From Lachnospiraceae bacterium (lineage in GTDB: Bacteria > Bacillota > Clostridia > Lachnospirales > Lachnospiraceae), in NCBI GenBank assembly GCA_017397645.1, contig JAFQIE010000025.1:1-64000 (forward strand): a stretch of 64,000 nucleotides of DNA, read 5' to 3'. This document shows positions 15,847-23,384 of this stretch, piece after piece (the stretch's first letter is position 1; each line of letters begins with the position of its first letter). The translations under genes and the position numbers were made by a program. Below the pieces are notes generated by a model that worked only from the letters and a program-made list of their open reading frames with translations, did not search any database and had not been told where the DNA came from.

Positions 15847-15889
15847 ATTATACATAATTTTACGTAATATTCAACGTAAAATTATGTAT
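15847..15889 (-). promoter_or_regulatory. Promoter and palindromic operator of the Phd-type antitoxin
   Basis: On the minus strand TTGAAT (15869-15874), 16-bp spacer, TATAAT (15847-15852). Overlaid on it is a perfect 14-bp inverted repeat, TACATAATTTTACG (15851-15864) and CGTAAAATTATGTA (15875-15888), with a 10-bp spacer containing the -35; one further A/T pair extends the arms. Occupancy would block RNA polymerase directly. Confidence 0.82.
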
Positions 15890-15956
15890 TTTATCAGGCA
15901 GCCGTACGGGCAGTCGTCGTAATGTGAATTTTAAAACTATATATATGGACAAAATG

Positions 15957-15985
15957 AAAAACTCGTACCAGTGGTGCGAGTTTTT
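15957..15985. terminator. Strong bidirectional hairpin
   Basis: AAAAACTCGTACC (15957-15969) pairs with GGTGCGAGTTTTT (15973-15985) around a 3-nt loop, with one T-G wobble. A-rich and T-rich ends make it a terminator in either direction. It would insulate the antitoxin promoter from the restriction operon upstream. Confidence 0.75.
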
Positions 15986-16378
15986 CGTTTATTTCTCATA
16001 ATTATTTTTAGTTTTCAAAGTTTCAGGTATCATACGAGTATCACGAATGGGTATCAATGTACCTATTGGTATTATGACTTTGATGAAGGGAATGCGCAAG
16101 GGGAATTTGGAACTTTTTAATACGCCCAAACTTCTTAGCAAGCAGTATGCATATCTTCTTATACTTACATACAACTTGCTTTTTTATCTTCGGCATTCTT
16201 TGGGCACTCTATCTTCTTTTCTATCGGCATTGCTCTTTTCTGAACACTACCACTTACTTTTCCACTGGCACTGCTTACTTTTTTGAAACCTATAACCAAA
16301 AACGTTCCCTAATACAACAGCCTAATTAATGCATTTTCGTCAAAATGCTTTTCGCAAAAACATATTTACAGTATGAAA
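15986..16378. other. 393-bp gap without a convincing gene
   Basis: Short open frames exist on both strands here (for example TTG-started 15989-16174 minus, 16047-16286 plus) but neither has a ribosome binding site or a recognisable domain. The minus frame ends immediately beside the hairpin at 15957-15985, so it may be the 3' remnant of a lost gene. A weaker hairpin, GCATTTT/AAAATGC at 16331-16348, follows the HEPN-like gene. I see nothing else. Confidence 0.5.
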
Positions 16379-17305
16379 CTATTTTAGCCTTACCAAAAAT
16401 TTTGCCTGCACACCATTCCAACTATCTAAACTTTTTATCAATGATGTCATTTTTTCTTTGTATAATTCCTTATCTATGCCCATAATTTCAAAAAGAATCC
16501 TTCTATAAAGCACTACCATTTTCTTAGCATATAAGATTGATTCGGAGCCATTAAAATATAATCCCTTCTGCTGTCTTTTTATATGCATAATACGCACTCT
16601 ACTATTAACAAGTATCTGAAGAAACTTATCATAATTATTAGCTATTTCCTCAGTAAAAATATCCTCACCGTATTTTGAAATCAACGCATCAACACACATT
16701 TTTAAGGACGTTCCTTTTTCTCCCGGTCTTAAAGACGAATAAAAATGAGTATTGGCTTTTACCACTTCCACTAACGGTTCCGACAATTCGATTAAAAAAG
16801 CGCATTTCACATCAATCGGCATCTTACTATCACTTGTCGCATATAAAAACATCTGATGAACAATATCTAATTCATCTAACAGTTCTTGCCATTTATTAAA
16901 CAATTCAGGAGTAATTATCATTTCATAATCCAATAACTTATCCAATGTATAACTGCAAAAATCAGCTGAATTATAATACGACAGCCTTGTTTTCATAATA
17001 TCGCTTGCATACGATTTCAAGTGTTCTGTTGTCTCCTCATTTAAATCTTCAAATACCATTTCTTTCACTGTGATAAACCTTCCATCGAAAATCATCAATA
17101 ATCGTTCGAACTTTGTAAAAATTCCATATAAGTCCCTAAAGGATTCTCCTTTTTCAGAAATAATTGTGATAATTCTTATACCTAACTGTTCGATTATTAC
17201 TGATATGTTTTCGTCTATCTGAATTTCTATACTCTTTGGTCCTCCAAGCATCAATTTATCATCCTGAAAGGTTGCTATAAGCTTTTTACATTTAATATCT
17301 TCCAA
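16379..17305 (-). CDS. HEPN-like protein, third gene of the restriction operon
   Basis: The protein has 308 residues. The start is TTG at 17303-17305, with AAGGGA about 10 bp upstream; no nearer ATG exists. The N-terminal half (about 1-120) is beta-rich, with KLMLGGPKSIEIQIDENISV and ESFRDLYGIFTKFERLLMIF, reminiscent of the N-terminal domain of ApeA-type defence proteins. The C-terminal half (about 140-300) is helical and contains R236-x4-H241 in VNSRVRIMHIKRQQ, which fits the Rx4-6H active-site motif of HEPN ribonucleases. It follows the restriction endonuclease stop by 2 bp, so all three genes are one operon. This suggests an RNA-targeting abortive function linked to restriction. Family assignment by eye is tentative. 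Confidence 0.55.
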   Translation of the reverse strand: MEDIKCKKLIATFQDDKLMLGGPKSIEIQIDENISVIIEQLGIRIITIISEKGESFRDLYGIFTKFERLLMIFDGRFITVKEMVFEDLNEETTEHLKSYASDIMKTRLSYYNSADFCSYTLDKLLDYEMIITPELFNKWQELLDELDIVHQMFLYATSDSKMPIDVKCAFLIELSEPLVEVVKANTHFYSSLRPGEKGTSLKMCVDALISKYGEDIFTEEIANNYDKFLQILVNSRVRIMHIKRQQKGLYFNGSESILYAKKMVVLYRRILFEIMGIDKELYKEKMTSLIKSLDSWNGVQAKFLVRLK

Positions 17306-17307
17306 TA

Positions 17308-18384
17308 TTATATTCCCTTCTTCATTTCACAGTTTAATCTACTCATATACACATTTTTTATCGATAAACAAATCCGCTCATCTTCGTAGTTTTCATATAT
17401 CGATAGTTTTCTATTATTCGCAACTAAATCAGTTGAAATCTTTAAATTGTCTTCAACCAACTGAAGCCACTTTTCAATCCTGTCATTAATATCCTCTGTG
17501 CTTGTACCCCAGAATTTGATTTGTTCATCTTCTGTCATCTCAACTATTCTTTGCCTGATATTCTCCACATTCTGTAATGCTCTATACATTATTGCTGACA
17601 CATATATATGCATATCCTCAACATACTTATTGCCACCCGCCGAAAAAATATCCCTAACATTACCACACCAAACAAAACAACTGTACACAAGCCATGGTGT
17701 AAATTTACGATAATCCCCCCTAAACACTTCTGGAAATAATGCAATTCCTTCGTTCAGATAAATCCCCTTCTCTTCTTGCGGTAAATCAGAAAATGCAACC
17801 GTTTCCCCTTCACTCCACCATGTAGATTTTTGTGTTCGGAGTAATTTTCGGATTTTTCTGTTCAATTCATCTCCGGATAACTCCAATAAATCTTTTGCAT
17901 CATTTCTCGTTAAGTAATCTTTTCCTTCTTCAAGATCCAAATTCAAATAAAATCGAGGACTATGTGTAACCTTCAAATCATCAATACATTCTTCATATTT
18001 TCTCAAGCGAACTTCCGGCTTATCACCTCCTAATTTTGCCATCAAAACATATGTATCCTCTATGTCATTTTTAAGACTCTCATATATACTACCACCAATT
18101 ACTTCCCATTTTGCCCCATCCGTTTTTTTTACCTCTACTCCAATTTTATCTCCGTCACTCAAATCCTCTAATACAAAATCTGGAAATTTTTGAGCACTAT
18201 GTGATATTTCTTCTTTTTCGAATCCTGCTTCAATCAGGCTATCATAAACTACATTTTCAAAATCTGTACCTGTCATATTCTTGACATCTTTGTCTCCGAT
18301 TTTTTCATTTTGAAATCTATCTTCAATATTTTTTGTCACGCCATACAATCTTTCTATGTATGCTAATATTCTTTCTTTTGACAT
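17308..18384 (-). CDS. Type II restriction endonuclease, PD-(D/E)XK type
   Basis: The protein has 358 residues from the ATG at 18382-18384 (MSKERILAYIERLYGV), preceded by GGAGGTTAATT. A PD-(D/E)XK nuclease core is visible at about residues 38-125: TGTDFENVVYDSLIEAGFEK, then FPDF (Asp69) and IGVEVKKTDG (Glu84-x-Lys86), followed by WEVIGGSIYESLKN. The C-terminal 200 residues are helical and probably bind DNA or dimerise. It lies 2 bp downstream of a C5-cytosine methyltransferase, so the two presumably recognise the same sequence, which cannot be read from the protein. Codon use is AT-rich compared with the his and liv operons, which suggests horizontal acquisition. Confidence 0.82.
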   Translation of the reverse strand: MSKERILAYIERLYGVTKNIEDRFQNEKIGDKDVKNMTGTDFENVVYDSLIEAGFEKEEISHSAQKFPDFVLEDLSDGDKIGVEVKKTDGAKWEVIGGSIYESLKNDIEDTYVLMAKLGGDKPEVRLRKYEECIDDLKVTHSPRFYLNLDLEEGKDYLTRNDAKDLLELSGDELNRKIRKLLRTQKSTWWSEGETVAFSDLPQEEKGIYLNEGIALFPEVFRGDYRKFTPWLVYSCFVWCGNVRDIFSAGGNKYVEDMHIYVSAIMYRALQNVENIRQRIVEMTEDEQIKFWGTSTEDINDRIEKWLQLVEDNLKISTDLVANNRKLSIYENYEDERICLSIKNVYMSRLNCEMKKGI

Positions 18385-18386
18385 AA

Positions 18387-19820
18387 TTAACCTCCAAAAT
18401 ACATTTGCCAATTGTCCTCAATTTTCTTTGCAATATGAAATGCCAACAGCGGCGGAACCGCATTCCCTATTATTTTATAAGCCTCAGATGCCGAGACAGA
18501 AGTATTATTATCCTTTTTGGGCAATATAAACTCATAATCATCCGGGAATGTTTGTATTCTAGCACATTCTCTTATAGTAAGTCTTCTTTCTTTCATACCT
18601 CTTTCCAATTCATTATAATACACGCCACCATGCTCTTTTGACAGTCTTCTAAATTCAATATTGCCATGGTGTTCAGACCTTATGGTGGGACCAACTCCTT
18701 GTAATTTTACTTCTTGTTGCCCTTGACAATGCTTACCCATATATTTTGCTTTTGAATATTTTTGTTGACTAACATCATTTGAAATCTCCGGCTCTTCCAA
18801 TTCAATAAATGCTTGCTTCACTGATACAAATGGTTTCAGTATACCATTCCTACTCTTTTCATCTAAATAATGCGTCGGACATGGATAAGGATCATATTCC
18901 TCCGAAACAATCTCTTTACTTAATTCCTGTAATGCCTTAGAAGTTAAAGCCTCCTTTTTAAAACCAAAAAAAATCACTCTTTCTCTCCCTTGTGGAACTC
19001 CAAATTCAGCCGCATTTAAGACTCTTGCCGGAACTACTATATATCCTCCATCACATACAGATGCAAAATCTTTCTCAATTATTTTTTTAGCATCTTGCAA
19101 ATTAGTTAATCCTTTTACATTTTCTGCGATAAACATTTTAGGTTTCGTAATTCCAATTACTTCCCGCATCCACATATACAATTGACCCCTGTTTTCTACA
19201 GTAGGTGCTTCTGCATCAATTTTCTTTCCGTTATGACCTTTGTCAGAATCAAATCCTTTTCGTTTTCCAGCTACCGAAAAATCCTGACAAGGAAATCCAC
19301 CTGTCACAATATCAACATTAGTAGGAAAAATATTAATTTTATTTTCTCTCTGAAGTTTCACTAGATCTACAATACTGTCCAAATAATATGATGTCGGATC
19401 TATTCCTTTTTTCTTAAAATAGTTACACCATGCAGCCTTTGCCTCCGCTTTAATATCATTTGCAAAAACAGTATGAAATCTTGTTTCAGGTAATCTAATC
19501 CATTTCTTTCCTTTTTTTATTTTCCATTCCGGATGTACATATTCATTCATAGAATCTTTCAATATTTCAAAACCACCTTCAAATCCTAAATCCATGCCAC
19601 CACATCCAGAAAACAACGACAGCACATTAAGTCTTGTATCTTTTTCAATCTTAATTCCTGCCTTTATACGTTCGGGCTTTTTAGCTCCATATGGTATAAG
19701 CCATACTCCACTTTGTTTAATTGCGCCTTTGATTCTATTTTCATTACATAGTATTTGTATTCTGCGCTGGGATACATTCCATCTCTCAGCCGTTTCGAGT
19801 ACCGAAATATATTTTTCCAT
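18387..19820 (-). CDS. DNA (cytosine-5-)-methyltransferase with N-terminal helix-turn-helix
   Basis: The protein has 477 residues from the ATG at 19818-19820 (MEKYISVLETAERW), preceded by AAAGGAGAGCACATT. Residues 1-42 are a MerR/excisionase-like HTH (SVLETAERWNVSQRRIQILC, then KGAIKQSGVWLIP). The rest is a complete C5 methyltransferase: motif I LFSGCGGMDLGFE (69-81), motif IV GGFPCQDFSVAG with nucleophile Cys178, motif VI ENVKGL, motif VIII QGRERVIFFG, motif IX/TRD region REC-RIQTFPDDYEF and motif X KIIGNAVPPLLA. It protects host DNA from the endonuclease encoded 2 bp downstream. The HTH suggests autoregulation; a palindrome sits between its promoter boxes. Confidence 0.93.
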   Translation of the reverse strand: MEKYISVLETAERWNVSQRRIQILCNENRIKGAIKQSGVWLIPYGAKKPERIKAGIKIEKDTRLNVLSLFSGCGGMDLGFEGGFEILKDSMNEYVHPEWKIKKGKKWIRLPETRFHTVFANDIKAEAKAAWCNYFKKKGIDPTSYYLDSIVDLVKLQRENKINIFPTNVDIVTGGFPCQDFSVAGKRKGFDSDKGHNGKKIDAEAPTVENRGQLYMWMREVIGITKPKMFIAENVKGLTNLQDAKKIIEKDFASVCDGGYIVVPARVLNAAEFGVPQGRERVIFFGFKKEALTSKALQELSKEIVSEEYDPYPCPTHYLDEKSRNGILKPFVSVKQAFIELEEPEISNDVSQQKYSKAKYMGKHCQGQQEVKLQGVGPTIRSEHHGNIEFRRLSKEHGGVYYNELERGMKERRLTIRECARIQTFPDDYEFILPKKDNNTSVSASEAYKIIGNAVPPLLAFHIAKKIEDNWQMYFGG

Positions 19821-19843
19821 AATGTGCTCTCCTTTACATTTAT

Positions 19844-19872
19844 ATTCTATTCGTTTCAACGAACTTTTTCAA
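19844..19872 (-). promoter_or_regulatory. Promoter of the restriction-modification operon with spacer palindrome
   Basis: On the minus strand TTGAAA (19867-19872), 17-bp spacer, TAGAAT (19844-19849). The spacer holds a perfect palindrome TTCGTT-TC-AACGAA (19850-19863). A repressor bound there would block the promoter; the methyltransferase's own HTH domain is the natural candidate. Confidence 0.75.
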
Positions 19873-19903
19873 GTTGTTTTGCAGAAATAATTGATATACA
19901 TAT

Positions 19904-20055
19904 AACTGAGAGCAGTCCTGCCACTCATCTTATCGGCTCGCATCGCTCCCCAATAAGCCTCGTGTCATGCCTTTAAATAGCCTGAAACACAAAAAGAACC
20001 GACTGAGTACGCAAGCGTCCTCGTCGGCCCTTTTCATATTTCAGACTGCTCTCAG
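19904..20055. repeat. 13-bp inverted repeat pair flanking the guaA terminator element
   Basis: ACTGAGAGCAGTC (19904-19916) recurs inverted and perfect as GACTGCTCTCAGT (20043-20055), 126 bp apart, around the terminator-like element. It lies 8 bp from the end of guaA. It could be a remnant of mobile-element ends or a long-range RNA stem; there is no transposase. Confidence 0.6.
19991..20034 (-). terminator. Terminator-like element, copy 2 (guaA terminator)
   Basis: Read on the minus strand, GGCCGAC-GAG pairs with CTCAGTCGGTT (including G-U pairs and one bulge) around ACGCTTGCGT, and ends in TTCTTTTTGTG, a good U-tract. It starts 30 bp after the guaA stop. The core 20007-20029 is identical to copy 1 at 15502-15524; outside the core the arms differ but pairing is kept. 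Confidence 0.75.
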
Positions 20056-20063
20056 TCCATTTC

Positions 20064-21356
20064 CTACTCGAATTCTATCGTGGCCACAGGTTTATTTGTG
20101 AGTTCGTAGCAAACTCTGTTCACGCTGGGAACTTCTGCGGTGATTCTTGCCACGACTTTCTCTAAGAAGTCGTAGTCCAGTCTTTCGATGGTAGCGGTCA
20201 TTGCGTCGATGGTGTTGACTGCACGGATAACTACCATATAGCCCATGCTTCTTGCATTGTCTCGTACGCCCACTGCCTTGAAGTCAGGCACTACGGTGAA
20301 GTACTGCCATACTTTCTTGTCCAGGCCCGCCTTAGCAAATTCTTCACGGAGGATGGCATCAGATTCACGGAGTGCTTCCAGGCGGTCTCTGGTGATGGCA
20401 CCCAGGCAACGCACGCCCAATCCAGGTCCGGGGAAGGGCTGACGGTATACCATTTCTGCAGGAAGGCCGAGTTCTACGCCGCAGGCACGAACTTCGTCCT
20501 TGAACAGCTGTGCCAAGGGCTCTACGAGTGCAAACTGCAGGTCTTCAGGAAGTCCGCCAACATTGTGATGGGACTTTACGCATTTTGCTGTCTTAGTTCC
20601 GCTTTCGATGATGTCAGGGTAAATGGTACCCTGTCCCAGGAAGTCAATGCCTTCCAGTTTTCTGGCTTCTTCTTCAAACACGCGGATGAATTCTCCGCCG
20701 ATAATCTTTCTCTTCTGCTCAGGGTCTGCCACGCCTTCCAACTTGCCTAAGAATCTGTCCGTAGCATCCACGTAAATCAAGTTGGCATCCAACTGATTTC
20801 TGAATACTTCAATCACATTCTCAGACTCGTTCTTTCTCATGAGACCATGGTTCACGTGTACACAAACAAGTTGTTTGCCGATGGCTTTTATCAAAAGTGC
20901 TGCAACCACGGAGGAATCCACACCACCGGACAGTGCCAGCAATACTTTCTTGTCTCCCACCTGACGGCGAATCAACTCCAACTGGTCTGCGATGAAGTTC
21001 TTCATATTCCAGTTCGCTTCTGCCTTACACTCATCAAATACGAATGCCTTCAAAGTAGCCTCATCCGGCAGTGCATCAAACTGTTTCTCACATTTTGCTG
21101 TGGGATGATCAATGGAAATCACGGGATATCCACACGCATAAATCGCAGGATCCACATCTACGGGAACGCCGTCTACCACTCGATTCTCACCACCATTTAA
21201 GATGATACCTTTGACATTGTCGAGGGCTTTCAGTTCATCCGGTGTGATATCGTGGGGATGGATCTCACTATACACGCCCATGTCACGAATCTGTCTTGCG
21301 ATGACAGTGTTTTCGGTGCTGCCCATGTCCAAAATAACGATCATATCCTGCTTCAT
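20064..21356 (-). CDS. guaA: GMP synthase with degenerate glutaminase domain
   Basis: The protein has 430 residues against roughly 510-525 for usual GuaA. The ATP-pyrophosphatase domain is complete: P-loop LLALSGGVDSSVVAALL (139-155), VHVNHGLMRKNE, IGGEFIRVFEEEA, FLGQGTIYPDIIES, and the dimerisation domain QPFPGPGLGVRCLG through the C-terminal NKPVATIEFE. The N-terminal amidotransferase domain is cut to about 115 residues: ILDMGSTENTVIARQIRDMG keeps the fold start, but the nucleophile elbow (normally GICYGMQ) reads ISIDHPTAKCEKQF and the His-Glu segment is gone. It should aminate XMP with free ammonia or ammonia from a partner. The start has GGAGGAAAAAC upstream. Confidence 0.88.
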   Translation of the reverse strand: MKQDMIVILDMGSTENTVIARQIRDMGVYSEIHPHDITPDELKALDNVKGIILNGGENRVVDGVPVDVDPAIYACGYPVISIDHPTAKCEKQFDALPDEATLKAFVFDECKAEANWNMKNFIADQLELIRRQVGDKKVLLALSGGVDSSVVAALLIKAIGKQLVCVHVNHGLMRKNESENVIEVFRNQLDANLIYVDATDRFLGKLEGVADPEQKRKIIGGEFIRVFEEEARKLEGIDFLGQGTIYPDIIESGTKTAKCVKSHHNVGGLPEDLQFALVEPLAQLFKDEVRACGVELGLPAEMVYRQPFPGPGLGVRCLGAITRDRLEALRESDAILREEFAKAGLDKKVWQYFTVVPDFKAVGVRDNARSMGYMVVIRAVNTIDAMTATIERLDYDFLEKVVARITAEVPSVNRVCYELTNKPVATIEFE

Positions 21357-21563
21357 GTTTTTCCTCCAATTTTCATGCCTTTATGGCTTATTATAAACCC
21401 CTCAAAATGAACAAATACATTATAGTATAATTTTTTTTTCATGAAAAGTGGGTTTGCAAAAAAAAATGAATTTTTTTACAAAAATCTATTTCACATTACG
21501 CCATTTTGTGCTAAAGTAATTTCGTTAGAAAACTTAAAATCTTACGCAAAGGAGAGTTTTTAT
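21357..21563. promoter_or_regulatory. Divergent guaA-purC promoter region
   Basis: For purC, TTTCAC (21489-21494), 17 bp, TAAAGT (21512-21517) on the plus strand. For guaA, TATAAT is present on the minus strand (21419-21424) with a weak TTTTCA -35 at 21442-21447. Both are below consensus. The region has long A/T runs. I see no purine riboswitch. Confidence 0.4.
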
Positions 21564-22247
21564 ATGAAAAAGATCTATGAAGGTAAAACAAAAGACGTTT
21601 ACAGTCTGGACAACGGAAATGTAATGCTGAAATTCAAGGACGACTGCACCGGCAAGGACGGCGTTTTTGATCCCGGTGAGAACTCCGTTGGTTTGACCAT
21701 CGAAGGTATCGGTAAAGCAAATCTGCAGACTTCCATTCTCTATTTTGAACTTTTGAAGAAAGCAGGTATCAAAACTCACTACGTAAGTGCAGATATTGAG
21801 AATGCTACCATGGAAGTTCTTCCCGGCAAGGTATTTGGCCACGGATTGGAAGTTATCTGCCGTCTGGTTGCTACCGGAAGTTTCATCCGCAGATACGGTG
21901 AGTACATTGCTGACGGTACCGTATTGGAAGGTGGCTATGTAGAGTGTACCTTCAAAAACGATGCCCTTGGAGATCCTTTGGTTACCGGCGAAGGCCTTGC
22001 AGCACTCGGCATCATGACTCCTGAAATGTTCGAGAGCATGAAGGAGCAGACCCTGAAGATTACCAAGATTGTAGCTGATGATTTAAAATCCATCGGCTTG
22101 GATTTGTGGGACATCAAGTTCGAATTTGGTTACAACAACGACGAAGTTATCCTCATCGACGAAATTGCTTCCGGAAACATGCGTGTTTACAAGGACGGCA
22201 AGATCGTTGATCCCGTAGAATTGACCAAGTTGATTCTGAACAGATAA
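21564..22247 (+). CDS. purC: SAICAR synthetase (phosphoribosylaminoimidazole-succinocarboxamide synthase)
   Basis: The protein has 227 residues from the ATG at 21564 ([20 protein letters not shown]). Longer in-frame starts would add 41 unrelated residues and lack a ribosome binding site; AAAGGAGAGTTTTTAT precedes this one. Family motifs: [45 protein letters not shown] (substrate-binding signature), [19 protein letters not shown] and [10 protein letters not shown]. It joins CAIR with aspartate using ATP in purine synthesis. It stands alone, divergent from guaA, and is followed by a shared terminator. Confidence 0.95.
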   Translation: MKKIYEGKTKDVYSLDNGNVMLKFKDDCTGKDGVFDPGENSVGLTIEGIGKANLQTSILYFELLKKAGIKTHYVSADIENATMEVLPGKVFGHGLEVICRLVATGSFIRRYGEYIADGTVLEGGYVECTFKNDALGDPLVTGEGLAALGIMTPEMFESMKEQTLKITKIVADDLKSIGLDLWDIKFEFGYNNDEVILIDEIASGNMRVYKDGKIVDPVELTKLILNR

Positions 22248-22292
22248 TACAGACTTATGCTTTAATTCAAAGCTTCAATAAACAACGAAAAA

Positions 22293-22338
22293 GAGGGTGC
22301 CATCAATCCAAAAGGACTTGTTGGTCACCCTCATTTTT
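22293..22338. terminator. Convergent terminator between purC and the deacetylase
   Basis: GAGGGTG (22293-22299) pairs with CACCCTC (22326-22332), with additional CC/GG pairing inside. Plus strand continues ATTTTTAT; minus strand continues TTTTTCG. It can serve both genes. Confidence 0.8.
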
Positions 22339-22343
22339 ATCTC

Positions 22344-23360
22344 TTATTCTCCCGCCTTGGTACCATCAGTACCGGCAAATTTTTCCAGCGTTCCAAAGGT
22401 ATATCCCATACCCTCCCATTTGGTCAACATTTCATCCAATATCTCCCCGTTGGTTTTGGACGTGTTGTGCAGGAGCACAATGGCGCCGGGATGAGTTCTC
22501 TTACTCAATGTTTCAAAAGCCTTATTGTGACTCGGCTGGGAATTCTGATTCCAATCCGCATATGCTACACTCCAAAAGAAAGTGGCATATCCTAAATCCT
22601 CCGCCATCTGTAAACTTCTATCATTATATTTTCCCTGAGGCGGGCGGAAATACTTCGCCATCTTCTGCCCTGTGATTTCCTCGTACTTAGCTTCCACATC
22701 GGACAATTCCTTCAAGAAGGAATCCTTATCGCCCATCTGGGTCATGTCGGGATGATGGTAGGAATGATTGCCGACAATATGCCCCTCCTCCACCATTCTC
22801 TTCACCAAGTCAGGTGCGGAATTCAAGTAATGTCCCACCACGAAAAAAGTAGCCTTTACATCGTGTTTTTTCAGGGCATCCAAAATGGCCCCTGTATTGC
22901 CGTTTTCGTACCCGCAGTCAAAAGTCAGATATAACACATTATCCGTTTCCTCGGCGCAAAAATATGCATTGTACTCTGATAGGTATTCCAAAGATTCATT
23001 TCCTCTGGGGCGGCATCCCGCCTCTAAAAAATACAACCCCCAATCCTTACCCTGGGGCAAAACCACGGAACCCGTCTCCTCCAAGGGAGGCGTGTTTTCC
23101 GAAGACGTTACGCTTTCCGCAGGCACCTGACTTTCTACAGGAACCTGACTGTTCACTGCCCCCTGCCCTTCCACAGAACCGGACTGTTCCGAAGAAACCA
23201 CCGCAGAATCTTCCGAAGGAACAGAATCCATACTCTCCGTCATCGAACCTGCCTCCGAGGATATATCCATGTCATCTGGCTGTCGGTTAGACAGCAGGGA
23301 TATCACTGCCAAGACCACACAAATGACAACTATGAAAATCACCAGTTTTCTTGATTTCAT
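22344..23360 (-). CDS. PdaA-like polysaccharide deacetylase, membrane-anchored
   Basis: The protein has 338 residues. An N-terminal signal anchor (LVIFIVVICVVLAVISLL, 6-23) is followed by a Ser/Glu-rich linker to about 100, then a NodB-type CE4 domain. Motif 1 is YLTFDCGYENGNT, the PdaA variant of TFDDG; motif 2 is HIVGNHSYHHPDMTQM; motif 3 is YFRPPQGKYN; later FFWSVAYADWN and GAIVLLHNTS. PdaA removes the N-acetyl group of muramic acid, a step toward muramic-delta-lactam in the spore cortex. With the Csp-like gene next to it this fits sporulation or germination. The ribosome binding site GGAGTAGGAA is good. Last gene of its operon. Confidence 0.85.
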   Translation of the reverse strand: MKSRKLVIFIVVICVVLAVISLLSNRQPDDMDISSEAGSMTESMDSVPSEDSAVVSSEQSGSVEGQGAVNSQVPVESQVPAESVTSSENTPPLEETGSVVLPQGKDWGLYFLEAGCRPRGNESLEYLSEYNAYFCAEETDNVLYLTFDCGYENGNTGAILDALKKHDVKATFFVVGHYLNSAPDLVKRMVEEGHIVGNHSYHHPDMTQMGDKDSFLKELSDVEAKYEEITGQKMAKYFRPPQGKYNDRSLQMAEDLGYATFFWSVAYADWNQNSQPSHNKAFETLSKRTHPGAIVLLHNTSKTNGEILDEMLTKWEGMGYTFGTLEKFAGTDGTKAGE

Positions 23361-23384
23361 TTCCTACTCCAATCTATCACCAAA

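Noticed and set aside
15989..16286. Two overlapping short frames (minus 15989-16174, plus 16047-16286) as small proteins
   Set aside because: Neither has a ribosome binding site, a recognisable domain or a normal start (the minus one begins with TTG after a stop). At most they are remnants.
21357..21563. Purine riboswitch between guaA and purC
   Set aside because: No conserved three-way-junction elements or terminator/antiterminator pair could be found on either strand. The region is mostly A/T runs.
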